A stretch of DNA of 40,391 bases from JAVBNO01 sp031551485 (GTDB lineage Bacteria > Bacillota > Clostridia > Oscillospirales > Ruminococcaceae), in the NCBI GenBank assembly GCA_031551485.1, contig JAVBNO010000050.1, positions 1 to 40,391 of the forward strand, in the 5' to 3' direction. Below are positions 1 to 7,252 of this stretch, one piece after another. The notes beneath the pieces were generated by a model. The model worked only from the letters and a program-made list of their open reading frames with translations. It did no database searches and was not told where the DNA came from. The number at the start of each line of letters is the position of its first letter. Position 1 is the first letter of the stretch. The position numbers and the translations under genes are program-made.

Positions 1-26
1 GATCCCCCTTGGGTCCACCAAAAAAT

Positions 27-62
27 GTCCTTACCATCCGAAGGTTGGTGAGGGCGTTTTTT
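27..62 (+). terminator. Hairpin plus T-run, possible terminator of a transcript entering from the left
   Basis: Bases 27-36 pair with 46-55 (10 bp including two G-T wobbles) and are followed by a run of six T. It would end a plus-strand transcript that begins outside the window. No gene is visible between 1 and 427; apart from this and the hairpin at 321-370 the stretch is AT-rich and shows nothing I can name. Confidence 0.45.
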
Positions 63-320
63 CGTTATGTGGAAGTAAAACTCTCTTTACTGTTTCTGGA
101 TAATTCGCTATAATATTATCATAATTTTCTTTTTATTGCTCGATCTGGATTTGATGGAATAAGTGGCGTGCCATCACAGCAATAATGGGGAGTTTGTTGA
201 ACGGTAGGTAAGTACCATAATGTGAAGTTTAGCAAAACGATATTTTAGGCGATTGATAATTTTTTATGAGGATACCCTTTGTCAAGGTAGAATGTCCAAT
301 TTCATAAAATATTCCTCAGT

Positions 321-370
321 ATACGCAAAGCCACGCTTCCCTGTTTTTAGGGAAGCGTGGCTTTGCGTAT
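321..370. terminator. Perfect 22-bp inverted repeat, likely terminator of the CPBP protease gene
   Basis: Arms 321-342 and 349-370 are exact reverse complements, with a 6-base loop (GTTTTT). It lies 57 bases past the stop of the minus-strand protease gene, where a terminator is expected, but no long T-run follows on either strand. The GCCACGCT core of the stem recurs in the hairpin at 25124-25162. Confidence 0.6.
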
Positions 371-427
371 AGTATCCAGATAATCATGTAGTGGCAGTTT
401 TTAGCGGCTTAGATTCAAAAATGCTTA

Positions 428-1258
428 TTATGCGCATTTCTGGAGATCGACTTTTCTTAAATAAGTAAGGCCAAGGATAAGAGCCGGTAACATCATAGCG
501 ATAAACGGCAATCCATCTAAAAGAGTAATATCTTTGGTTATTTCCTCAGCTGCTATCGGTTGAATCAATACCTCGAACAATATTTCCGAAAGATCTAATA
601 TTGAATGCAAAAAAATAACTGCCCATATGTTTTTGCTTCTTAAATAAATTGCACCGAAGTATACACCAAAAAAACTGGCGTAAACAACTTGAATCAATAT
701 TGTAACTGGCATATTGGGAGTTTTTAGCAAGTTCAGCATATGTGCCGCGCCGAATAAAAGTGCCGAAAAAATGACAGCTTTATAAACACCTTTTTTAGTA
801 GTCCCATACTTGCCAATCATGGTATTCAGGATTACTCCACGAAGGAGCAGCTCTTCGTAAGTCCCGATTAAGAATGATTGAAAAACAGCATAAACTATGG
901 GCATTACGCCAAGATGACGCAGCCTAAACTCAGGTGATCGCATATCCAATATATTAGAAACAGTGAACATAGCTGTCAGTAATATGATAAACCACCCTAG
1001 CAGCATGGCTCTGCCAAAGTTTTTGTTCCGAAATAGGATTTCGGATATCGGAACAAATTTATAGGCTACTAACGGAATAGCCAATATAGCAGCTATTTGA
1101 CAAAATATTCCGGGCAACCCATTTACCGATTCAATGTCATTCGGATCTATTTTAAAAACCAAATTGTTGAAAAACAACATAACTGCCATAGTTACTAAAA
1201 TAGTAAGAATTGAAAATATAACAACATGCTGTTTAAAAAAATGAGCTAATTTTTTCAT
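428..1258 (-). CDS. CPBP (CAAX/ABI) family intramembrane metalloprotease
   Basis: A 276-residue polytopic membrane protein with the signature of the CPBP/Abi family of membrane-embedded zinc proteases. Motif 1 is EELLLRG with Glu135-Glu136 and Arg140, motif 2 is a histidine in FGAAH (His173), and motif 3 is HSILD (His218, Asp222). About seven or eight hydrophobic segments are visible, starting at residues 12-30. The start ATG at 1256-1258 follows AAGGAGG on the minus strand. Bacterial family members process membrane peptides, modify bacteriocin immunity or act in protein export; the substrate here cannot be told. The gene is AT-rich compared with everything to its right and stands alone behind a long structured leader with a riboswitch-like element. 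Family assignment is firm, role unknown. Confidence 0.88.
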   Translation of the reverse strand: MKKLAHFFKQHVVIFSILTILVTMAVMLFFNNLVFKIDPNDIESVNGLPGIFCQIAAILAIPLVAYKFVPISEILFRNKNFGRAMLLGWFIILLTAMFTVSNILDMRSPEFRLRHLGVMPIVYAVFQSFLIGTYEELLLRGVILNTMIGKYGTTKKGVYKAVIFSALLFGAAHMLNLLKTPNMPVTILIQVVYASFFGVYFGAIYLRSKNIWAVIFLHSILDLSEILFEVLIQPIAAEEITKDITLLDGLPFIAMMLPALILGLTYLRKVDLQKCA

Positions 1259-1446
1259 TTTGGCCTCCTTAATGAGATCACCCAGTATATAAATTAATCG
1301 TTATACTTAAACGGCGTAAACCCGCCGTACAAAACAATTTTTAACCACCATGCCATATTAGAAAACATCCATAATCAAGCTGTTTGCCTGTAAATATCAA
1401 GCTAAACGGCTATTTGCACTTAGAAATTATCCGAGACTTGGTGCGC

Positions 1447-1483
1447 AAAAAAGAGCAGCTACCAATACTATAGCATCTGCTCT
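1447..1483 (-). terminator. Intrinsic terminator ending the riboswitch leader
   Basis: Read on the minus strand, AGAGCA and GCTAT pair with GTAGC and TGCTCT around a short loop, with a GAT bulge. Six T follow directly (1447-1452). It lies just downstream of the riboswitch-like core and about 190 bases before the protease start, so it is placed as the expression platform. Confidence 0.7.
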
Positions 1484-1550
1484 GGAATAGCACAAGACCG
1501 CGCGGGATTTTCACCCGGCTTCCCTATTAAGTCCACGATCGGACACCTAG
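1484..1550 (-). promoter_or_regulatory. Cobalamin-type riboswitch, shortened or degenerate
   Basis: On the minus strand the conserved core of the cobalamin riboswitch family reads in order: AGGTG, a GTCC/GGAC stem, TTAATAGGGAA, then GGGTGAAAATCCC and GCGCGGTC. What normally follows (the CCGCCACTGT joining segment and the 3' B12-box half, GACCTGCC) is missing or strongly degenerate, and a terminator starts almost at once. Either this is a compact variant with the terminator as its switch, or the element has decayed. Ligand binding cannot be judged from sequence alone. It precedes the CPBP protease gene, not a cobalamin gene. Confidence 0.62.
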
Positions 1551-1578
1551 CATATCACTATATATTGTGTTCCACCTA

Positions 1579-1608
1579 AATATTAGGTAGTGTATACTAC
1601 CTAATATT
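1579..1608. promoter_or_regulatory. 12-bp inverted repeat, putative repressor operator
   Basis: AATATTAGGTAG (1579-1590) and its exact reverse complement (1597-1608) flank TGTATA. A third TAGGT-type half-site lies beside it (ACCTAA at 1574-1579). The palindrome covers the -10 box and spacer of the minus-strand promoter below, as a repressor site would. The regulator is not encoded in the window as far as I can see. Confidence 0.6.
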
Positions 1609-1617
1609 GGATGTCAA
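1589..1617 (-). promoter_or_regulatory. Sigma-70-type promoter for the riboswitch leader and protease
   Basis: On the minus strand, TTGACA (1612-1617) and TACACT (1589-1594) are separated by 17 bases. Transcription would start near 1582, giving a leader of about 320 bases that contains the riboswitch-like core and terminator before the protease gene. Confidence 0.6.
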
Positions 1618-1692
1618 GGGCTTATGGAAAGGAATTATGATATGGGCTAAAGTTGCTTTTCAGATTGATGTCTATTTTACACTACTGTATAA

Positions 1693-2103
1693 GAGGGCGG
1701 CACTCTCACGAATGCCGGCCGCCAGACCAATGTGTTTGCCGTGCCTTATGGCGTGATTACCAAGAATGCCGCAGGGGAAAGCATCATTTTGGTTGCCAGG
1801 CCGCAGGAGAACGGCCGCTACCTTGTGGAAGAGGTGCCGGTTACACGCGGGCTGGAGGCGGAACGGTTCGTCCAAATTTCATCGGCGCAACTGGCCGAGG
1901 GCGATCTTGTGGTCGCAACCATTTTGGGGGTCCACAAAGGGGATTCTATTGCCGTCAATGTATTGAGCGGCGCTCTGCAAGAGCCGGTGAAAGAACCAGA
2001 ATTGTCCCAAGACGAGGCCGAGGAATTGCCGGGGGGCACCTCGGAAGCGGAGATGCTGCAATATTCAGTTCCAACACCGGCCAACAGCGAGAGCGTTGCA
2101 TAA
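1693..2103 (+). pseudogene. 3' remnant of an HlyD-like membrane-fusion/adaptor protein gene
   Basis: An open frame of 136 codons runs from an in-frame TAA (1690-1692) to TAA at 2101-2103. Its product resembles the C-terminal beta-barrel end of HlyD/RND-adaptor proteins: TNVFAVPYGVI, then VTRGLEAERFVQI and GDLVVAT, then an acidic tail. A full adaptor is 350-450 residues, so about two thirds of the N-terminal part, with its membrane anchor and hairpin, is absent. No ribosome site precedes the first GTG (1732). Base composition switches from AT-rich to GC-rich at about the start of the remnant. I read it as a gene cut off by insertion or deletion; a contig misjoin would look the same. The family call is moderate because only the least conserved end is left. 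Confidence 0.55.
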
Positions 2104-2148
2104 AAAGAACCCCTGCACCGAAAATTTTTCGATGCAGGGGTTCTTTTT
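2102..2148. terminator. Bidirectional intrinsic terminator
   Basis: A 16-bp stem (2102-2117 with 2133-2148) has AAAAAG and CTTTTT ends, so it offers a T-run on both strands. It ends the HlyD remnant on the plus strand and the glycan operon (last gene stopping at 2200) on the minus strand. Confidence 0.85.
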
Positions 2149-2199
2149 CCTTTGATCAAGGGCAGGACTCAAAACAAGTTTCTGCTTCGTTTTCGTCTG

Positions 2200-3162
2200 T
2201 CACTGATAGGCTGCCATTTGCATGTTTTCTTCACAGTTTTCGCAGCCAATGGTCTCGCGAATGACATATTGCGGCGCATTGTTCAGGCTTATATAAATGC
2301 GCCCGATATATTCGCCGACCAGCCCCAGCATGAGCATGAGCACCCCGCCCGTAAAAACAATGGCGGCCATTAATGAGCTGTACCCCATTTGGACACTGCT
2401 GTCAACCAATCGATGAATAATAATGTATATGCCGTAGATGAACCCCATCGCCGAAAAAACAAACCCTATCAATGTCGCGATACGAAATGGTTTTACAGAA
2501 AACGCAGTGAAACCATTGAACCACAGGGACAACAGTTTGGAAACGGTATAGCCAGACTTGCCTTCCATTCGCTCTTGATGCGTTACGATAACATTGGCAA
2601 TATGGGAAGTGGCGCGCAGCAAAAGCCCCGCAAGGTAAGGAAAAGGCCCTTTATATCGCAGAATTTCTTCCACCACAAAGCGGCGCATGCAATAAAAACT
2701 GTTAATTTCAAGATTTTTGGGCTTGCGCAACAAATAACGGGCCATCCGTTCATTGATCGCCGAGCCCACCCGACGAAGAAAGGCTTCTTTCTTCCGGGGA
2801 TATTTGGCGATGACAATATCAAACCCTTCCGCCAGCTTATCGAGTAATAAATGGATTTGGTCAGGGGGATTTTGACCGTCGGCATCCATGTTCACAATGA
2901 TATCGCCTTTTGCAAACCGATATCCAGCCATGAGCGCCGCATGCTGCCCGACATTACGCGAAAGATCGATTGCTTTAATTTTATCAGATGTATTGGCAAG
3001 GTTTGCGATCGCAGACCATGTATGATCCGGTGAAGAATCATTCACCAAGATAATCTCATAGTCATATTGCGGCATTTTTTCAATTTCATTTTCGATGCTC
3101 TCCACAAGAGATTGTATCATTGACGCGGAACGGTAGCATGGAAGAACGATTGACAAAAGCAT
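2200..3162 (-). CDS. Family 2 membrane glycosyltransferase (GtrB/DPM1-like)
   Basis: A 320-residue enzyme predicted to move a sugar from a nucleotide donor to undecaprenyl phosphate or a surface glycan at the inner face of the membrane. The N-terminal GT-A domain opens with SIVLPCY, carries VNDSSPDHT (residues 40-48) and the metal/nucleotide motif DAD at 93-95 followed by GQNPP. Two transmembrane helices follow at about 229-250 and 263-287, the layout of GtrB, ArnC and polyisoprenyl-phosphate glycosyltransferases. The start ATG follows GGTGAGG. It is the last gene of a three-gene operon with a methyltransferase and a NeuD-like acetyltransferase, so a cell-surface sugar modification role is likely. 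Acceptor and sugar are not determinable. Confidence 0.87.
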   Translation of the reverse strand: MLLSIVLPCYRSASMIQSLVESIENEIEKMPQYDYEIILVNDSSPDHTWSAIANLANTSDKIKAIDLSRNVGQHAALMAGYRFAKGDIIVNMDADGQNPPDQIHLLLDKLAEGFDIVIAKYPRKKEAFLRRVGSAINERMARYLLRKPKNLEINSFYCMRRFVVEEILRYKGPFPYLAGLLLRATSHIANVIVTHQERMEGKSGYTVSKLLSLWFNGFTAFSVKPFRIATLIGFVFSAMGFIYGIYIIIHRLVDSSVQMGYSSLMAAIVFTGGVLMLMLGLVGEYIGRIYISLNNAPQYVIRETIGCENCEENMQMAAYQ

Positions 3163-3229
3163 TTTTCAAACCTCACCTCCCCTCTTATCCTCATCAAATG
3201 GCATGTACCACCTGGATTAAGCCAAATGC

Positions 3230-3952
3230 CTACACCTTTTGCGCGGCCAAAAACATACTGTTGCTAAGCTCGGGATAATCGTAGCCGATGGTGTTGATGG
3301 CCTTAAAAAATGAGTCGCCCAACTGAAGCTGGTTGATCTGGCCGGTGGTAATCGGTTTGAGCTGCAAGCCCTTTGCCTCCACCACACGATAGCCGGCCTC
3401 TTCAATCATTTGGGTAAAAGAGGCAAATGTAAAGTACCGCTGGTGACCATAGTTTAAATCAGCCTGCGAGAGTTTTTGCATATCGGGCAGCAGGCCCATT
3501 TCATGCCCGATTCGGCGATGCAGGCACTCCGCGTTGGGCACAGCGGCCAGAAGGATGCCGTCTGGCGCCAAAAATTGACGAAAACGCTTTAGCACCAGCA
3601 GGGGGTCGTCCACATGTTCCAAAATAAACTCCATGGCCACCACATCAAAAAGCTGATTGCTTTGGTAGGTCTCAAAGTATCCTTCGACAATATTGATGCG
3701 GTTGGCAAGGTCCGGATGGTTGCGGCGAAAGTCTGCAATGACAGCGCTGGAAGCTTCTATCACTTCAATCTGCCGCGCAAATTGGCAAAGGCTTATAATA
3801 TTCAGCTGATAGCCTATGCCAAGCTCTAAAACGCTGCGATCTTTCACATAGCGCTCTAAAATGGGATCATAGGCTTTGTGCATCCAGTCATTTTCGCAGG
3901 TAAAAAAATGCTTCTCGGCATAGGCTTGGCTTTGTTCATTTAATGTTTTCAT
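3230..3952 (-). CDS. Class I SAM-dependent methyltransferase
   Basis: A 240-residue protein with the Rossmann methyltransferase fold. Motif I is degenerate but recognisable (SVLELGIGYQ, about residues 36-45). An acidic residue closes the second strand (IEVIEAS). Motif IV is VVAMEFILEHVDDP, and FRQFLAPDGILLAAVPN marks the fifth strand. It is of the type found in surface-polysaccharide clusters (Methyltransf_11/23). I place the start at ATG 3950-3952, behind GAGAGGGG; a GTG four codons upstream (3962-3964) is also open. It sits between the NeuD-like acetyltransferase (28 bases upstream) and the glycosyltransferase, suggesting O- or N-methylation of a sugar intermediate. The substrate is inferred only from context. 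Confidence 0.85.
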   Translation of the reverse strand: MKTLNEQSQAYAEKHFFTCENDWMHKAYDPILERYVKDRSVLELGIGYQLNIISLCQFARQIEVIEASSAVIADFRRNHPDLANRINIVEGYFETYQSNQLFDVVAMEFILEHVDDPLLVLKRFRQFLAPDGILLAAVPNAECLHRRIGHEMGLLPDMQKLSQADLNYGHQRYFTFASFTQMIEEAGYRVVEAKGLQLKPITTGQINQLQLGDSFFKAINTIGYDYPELSNSMFLAAQKV

Positions 3953-3980
3953 GGTATGGGGCACCCCTCTCTCTTCCAGC

Positions 3981-4637
3981 TTAAATGAGGTCGATGCTGC
4001 GCTTGTTTGCCAGTGTTACGCTTTGGGGAGGGACGACAACATCATAGGGATTTGTATTTTGAGCGATATACGCGCCGGCGCCGACAAGTGTATAATCGGC
4101 AAGGCGCACACTTTCACGGACAGTCGCGTTGCTGCCCACAAAGCAGTAATCCCCCACTGTCACATGGCCGCAAATGCAGGACTCGATTGCAAACAAATTG
4201 TAATTGCCAATGTAGCAATCGTGCGAGATATTGGCCGGTCCAAAAAAGAGGTTTCCGTCGCCTACTTTCGTAAACAAATCAAAATACACATTGTGAAAGA
4301 CAATATTTCCAATGCCAAAAGAAACCGCCTCAATTCTCGCCGAAGGGTGAATGTAGCTGAGGACATAGTAACCGTCTGCCAAAATACGTTCGGTCACTTT
4401 TTTCCGGTTTGTATTCATACCGCTGTATCCAACCGAAACATAGACACCGAACTCTTGTGAAGGAAAGCGCTTCAGCGAGTCTGCATATCCATAAACGGGC
4501 AGGTTGCAAAAAGAATCCGCATTCTTATAGGCCTCATCCACAACAAACGCCTCGACCTGCACATCAGTTGTGTGGCAAATATGGTAATGCAGCAGCGCAG
4601 CAACCTCATTTGTCCCAAAGATAATGGCTTTTTTCAT
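3981..4637 (-). CDS. NeuD/PglD-like sugar O- or N-acetyltransferase
   Basis: A 218-residue protein of the sialic-acid-type acetyltransferase family. The N-terminal Rossmann-like half begins MKKAIIFGTNEVA and binds the sugar; the C-terminal left-handed beta helix is built of hexapeptide repeats (IGNIVFHN, VGDGNLFFGP, IGNYNLFAI, VGDYCFVGS) and would bind acetyl-CoA. A histidine in ISHDCYIGNY sits where the family has its catalytic base. The start at 4635-4637 is chosen because AAGGAG lies eight bases before it; a longer frame to 4751 has no such site. First gene of the glycan-modification operon. The acetylated sugar (for example a sialic-acid-like or diamino sugar) cannot be identified here. 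Confidence 0.82.
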   Translation of the reverse strand: MKKAIIFGTNEVAALLHYHICHTTDVQVEAFVVDEAYKNADSFCNLPVYGYADSLKRFPSQEFGVYVSVGYSGMNTNRKKVTERILADGYYVLSYIHPSARIEAVSFGIGNIVFHNVYFDLFTKVGDGNLFFGPANISHDCYIGNYNLFAIESCICGHVTVGDYCFVGSNATVRESVRLADYTLVGAGAYIAQNTNPYDVVVPPQSVTLANKRSIDLI

Positions 4638-4805
4638 CTGGGGGTCTCCTTTATCGCTTTCATTGCCTTGCCGCATTGTCTCCCCTCCCCCCGCCCAGAT
4701 GGCAGACAGCCAGCGTAAGCTGCCCCACATGGCGAGAAAAGTGATGCCCAATGGCTGAGGGAGAATAAACCAAATAAATCATATGCTTTCCATTTTTGCT
4801 AAAAG

Positions 4806-4834
4806 TTGACACACTTCGATGCCTATTTTATACC
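4806..4834 (+). promoter_or_regulatory. Plus-strand promoter-like sequence without an obvious gene
   Basis: TTGACA (4806-4811) and TATACC (4829-4834) are 17 bases apart. No gene follows before the regulator stop at 5072; a transcript would run into the hairpin at 4956-4992. It overlaps the minus-strand promoter at 4825-4853, so one of the two may be chance. Confidence 0.35.
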
Positions 4835-4853
4835 TTTCCCGCCAATAAATCAA
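4825..4853 (-). promoter_or_regulatory. Putative promoter of the glycan-modification operon
   Basis: On the minus strand TTGATT (4848-4853) and TAAAAT (4825-4830) are 17 bases apart, about 190 bases before the NeuD-like start. The rest of 4638-5071 holds no gene that I can support. Confidence 0.45.
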
Positions 4854-4955
4854 CTGATTGTGGTTTATATTATATTGTTTCTGCTATGTGTTGTTCATCA
4901 ATGAGTACAATACGAAACGGTTCGGGGAGATCCTCTCAAAAACAGATACAAAACA

Positions 4956-4992
4956 TAACCGGACGCCTCTTACTGGGGAAGGCGTCCGGTTA
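4956..4992 (-). terminator. Terminator after the RpiR-family regulator
   Basis: A 13-bp stem (4956-4968 with 4980-4992, TAACCGGACGCCT) lies about 80 bases past the regulator stop. On the minus strand a T-rich stretch (TGTTTTGTATCTGTTTTT) follows. Confidence 0.65.
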
Positions 4993-5071
4993 TTGCGCTG
5001 CAAAAAATAGTCAAAAAAAACTAAAAATATGTCAAGTTTTCTCTATCAAATTGATTTTACAGCCCCGCACT

Positions 5072-5794
5072 CTATAATAAATCATATAGCATAATATAGC
5101 GGGTTAAGAAGGCCTCCAACGCCAAAATACATTTACCGAAAAAATATTCCGGCGTCTGCCCCAACAAAAGCTGGCTGCTTTCTTCAATGACAAAGGCAAT
5201 ATCTGAATCCTTGGCCAGCCTGCATTCGCCGTTGCTGGTAAATGTCACCAGATTGTATCCCTTCTCTTTGGCATGGACCGCGGGCACAATGGTGTCGTTG
5301 GTTTCCCCGGATTTGGAGATGGCGATGAACAGGGACGGAGGCGACGACGCGTAATCGATGATGTCGAAATGAGGCCCACGGAAAGCCAAGAAGCCATGGC
5401 TGGACAATTTTTGCACGAAATAATCGGCTGTGATGTCGGAATAGCCAATACCCATGACAAAAATGCGTCTGGCTTTGTGCGCCTCCAAAAGACCGCAAAA
5501 CCGGTCCACATCTTCGGGCCGGTAACGGTCAATCAGGCGGGGGAGAATATCCTCCTCATCCTCCAAAAAAGGATGGCTGTTTGGGCGGGACATGGAAAAT
5601 ACCATGTCGCTGTAGCCGTCGAAACCCAGCTTCTTGGCTAGATTAACAATGCTGGATGTAGAGGTAAAATGCTGTCGGGCAACCTCGGCGATGGTAATTT
5701 TATTGTTGTCCCGGATGCTGTTTTCGATGGTCTCGATGATTTTCATCTCGTCTTTTTTCAGGTTGTGGAGCCTGATAAATTGGTGCGTGGACAT
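5072..5794 (-). CDS. MurR/RpiR-family regulator with SIS domain, controls the adjacent PTS operon
   Basis: A 240-residue regulator. The N-terminal helix-turn-helix spans about residues 12-75 (TIAEVARQHFTSTSSIVNLAKK), and the C-terminal SIS (sugar isomerase) domain spans about 95-215, with MGIGYSD at its first strand and the phosphosugar-binding SKSGETNDT loop. This family senses phosphorylated sugars. It is divergently placed 152 bases from a cellobiose/lactose-type PTS operon, so the inducer is probably the 6-phospho-disaccharide or 6-phosphoglucose made there. I prefer the start at 5792-5794 (MSTHQF), behind a G-rich ribosome site; the frame is open 20 codons further up. Activator versus repressor cannot be decided. 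Confidence 0.85.
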   Translation of the reverse strand: MSTHQFIRLHNLKKDEMKIIETIENSIRDNNKITIAEVARQHFTSTSSIVNLAKKLGFDGYSDMVFSMSRPNSHPFLEDEEDILPRLIDRYRPEDVDRFCGLLEAHKARRIFVMGIGYSDITADYFVQKLSSHGFLAFRGPHFDIIDYASSPPSLFIAISKSGETNDTIVPAVHAKEKGYNLVTFTSNGECRLAKDSDIAFVIEESSQLLLGQTPEYFFGKCILALEAFLTRYIMLYDLL

Positions 5795-5946
5795 ATCATA
5801 CCCCCCGCTTGTCGAAATCGCCAACAATTTGTTTTCAGTATACCGTTTGCCCAAACATTAGGCAAGCAAAAACTTTCGCCGTTTGGCGGCCGGAAGTTTA
5901 TGATAATTTGGCGCTGTTCATTTTGAGGTTGAAAGGAAGGTACCCG

Positions 5947-7242
5947 ATGAAAAAACTGATTGCGTGGATCGAAAAGGTATTTATGCCTGTGGCAGAATAT
6001 CTGGCCGAGAACAAGTATCTGATCGCCATCCGCGACGGCTTGATTATGTCAATGCCGCTGCTGATTGTGGGGTCGATGCTGATTGTCGTTGCGGAATTTC
6101 CCCTGGCCGCTTACCAGAACTTTATGGCAAGCGTATTCGGCGAAAACTGGACCTGGTGGAACTGGGATGTCTCATTTAACGCCACCATCGGCATTGTGGC
6201 GCTTGTCGCCGTTTTCGGCATTGCTTATACCCTTGCCAAAGAGAACAAGGTCGAACCCTTGCCGGCGGGGGTATTGTCTTTGTCCGCTTTTTTCCTGCTG
6301 ACCCACCAGCTGGAGGGCGGCGGCTATAATCCCGGAAATTTTGGCGGCACCGGTCTTTTTGTGGCCATGATCATTGCCATTTCGGTCACCGAAATTTATA
6401 CCCTGATTCTGAAAAAGAATTTAGTGATTCAAATGCCTCCCGGAGTTCCCCCCTCCATCTCCCGCTCGTTCACAGCCCTTATTCCGGCGGCCATTATCAT
6501 TCCCCTGTTTATTGTCATTCGCTATCTGTTCACCCTTACACCCTACGGCACGGCCAGCGACTTTGTGCTGCAGGTGTTGCAGCGGCCGCTGATGGCGTTT
6601 GGCACCTCTTTGGCCGGTGTGCTGATTGGCAACGGTTTCTTCACCTCTTTCTTCTGGTCGTTCGGCATTCACGGCAACGAGGTTGTCGGCGCTGTTATGC
6701 AACCGATTTTGGAAGCCGCCAACCTGCAAAATCTGGAGGCTTTTAAAGCTGGGCTGCCGCTGCCCAACATTGTCACCAAAGTATTTACCGACCAGGTCAT
6801 CTATATGGGCGGCACCGGTTTGACCCTGCCCTTGGCCGTTATGATGTTCTTCAGAAGCCGATCCGAACAACTTAAAAAGCTGGGCAGACTGGCCATTGTT
6901 CCCGGCATTTTCAATATTAACGAGCCTATTATCTTTGGCATGCCTATTGTCATGAATCCGGTGATGCTGGTTCCTTTCTTCCTGGCGCCGCTGGTCAGCA
7001 TTATTATCGCCTATTTTTCCATGAGCTTTGGCCTTGTGGCGCTGCCCACCGGCGTGGCCATCCCCTGGACGACCCCCGCGCTCATCGGCGGCTTTTTGAT
7101 GGCCAATGACTGGCGCGCCGTGGTCATGCAGCTTGTCATCCTTGTTGTTGCCGGCGCCATTTACTGGCCGTTCTTCCGCGCCTGGGACAACCGGCTGCTG
7201 GCCGAAGAATCGAAAAAAGCCCAAGAAACCACACAGGAGTAG
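5947..7242 (+). CDS. PTS lactose/cellobiose-type transporter subunit EIIC
   Basis: A 431-residue integral membrane permease that carries a beta-glucoside across the membrane while EIIB phosphorylates it. It begins with an amphipathic stretch (MKKLIAWIEKVFMP) followed by about ten hydrophobic segments. Family marks are GIHGNEVVGAVMQP in the central region, MGGTGLTLPL and the substrate-site loop FNINEPIIFGMP near residues 318-329. Length matches CelB/LicC-type EIIC (about 430-450). The start at 5947 follows AAGGAAGG. First gene of an operon with GH1 glycosidase, EIIB and EIIA, so all PTS sugar-specific parts are present; EI and HPr are elsewhere. Cellobiose, chitobiose-like or aryl-beta-glucosides are possible substrates. 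Confidence 0.93.
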   Translation: MKKLIAWIEKVFMPVAEYLAENKYLIAIRDGLIMSMPLLIVGSMLIVVAEFPLAAYQNFMASVFGENWTWWNWDVSFNATIGIVALVAVFGIAYTLAKENKVEPLPAGVLSLSAFFLLTHQLEGGGYNPGNFGGTGLFVAMIIAISVTEIYTLILKKNLVIQMPPGVPPSISRSFTALIPAAIIIPLFIVIRYLFTLTPYGTASDFVLQVLQRPLMAFGTSLAGVLIGNGFFTSFFWSFGIHGNEVVGAVMQPILEAANLQNLEAFKAGLPLPNIVTKVFTDQVIYMGGTGLTLPLAVMMFFRSRSEQLKKLGRLAIVPGIFNINEPIIFGMPIVMNPVMLVPFFLAPLVSIIIAYFSMSFGLVALPTGVAIPWTTPALIGGFLMANDWRAVVMQLVILVVAGAIYWPFFRAWDNRLLAEESKKAQETTQE

Positions 7243-7252
7243 GAGTATTTTC

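Noticed and set aside
1653..2264. Plus-strand open frame of 203 codons over the HlyD remnant
   Set aside because: Out of frame with the recognisable adaptor sequence, Cys/Arg-rich, and runs through the terminator.
5840..5870. TTGCC...GGCAA short inverted repeat between the RpiR gene and the PTS operon
   Set aside because: Arms are only five bases, likely to occur by chance; no promoter can be aligned with it convincingly.
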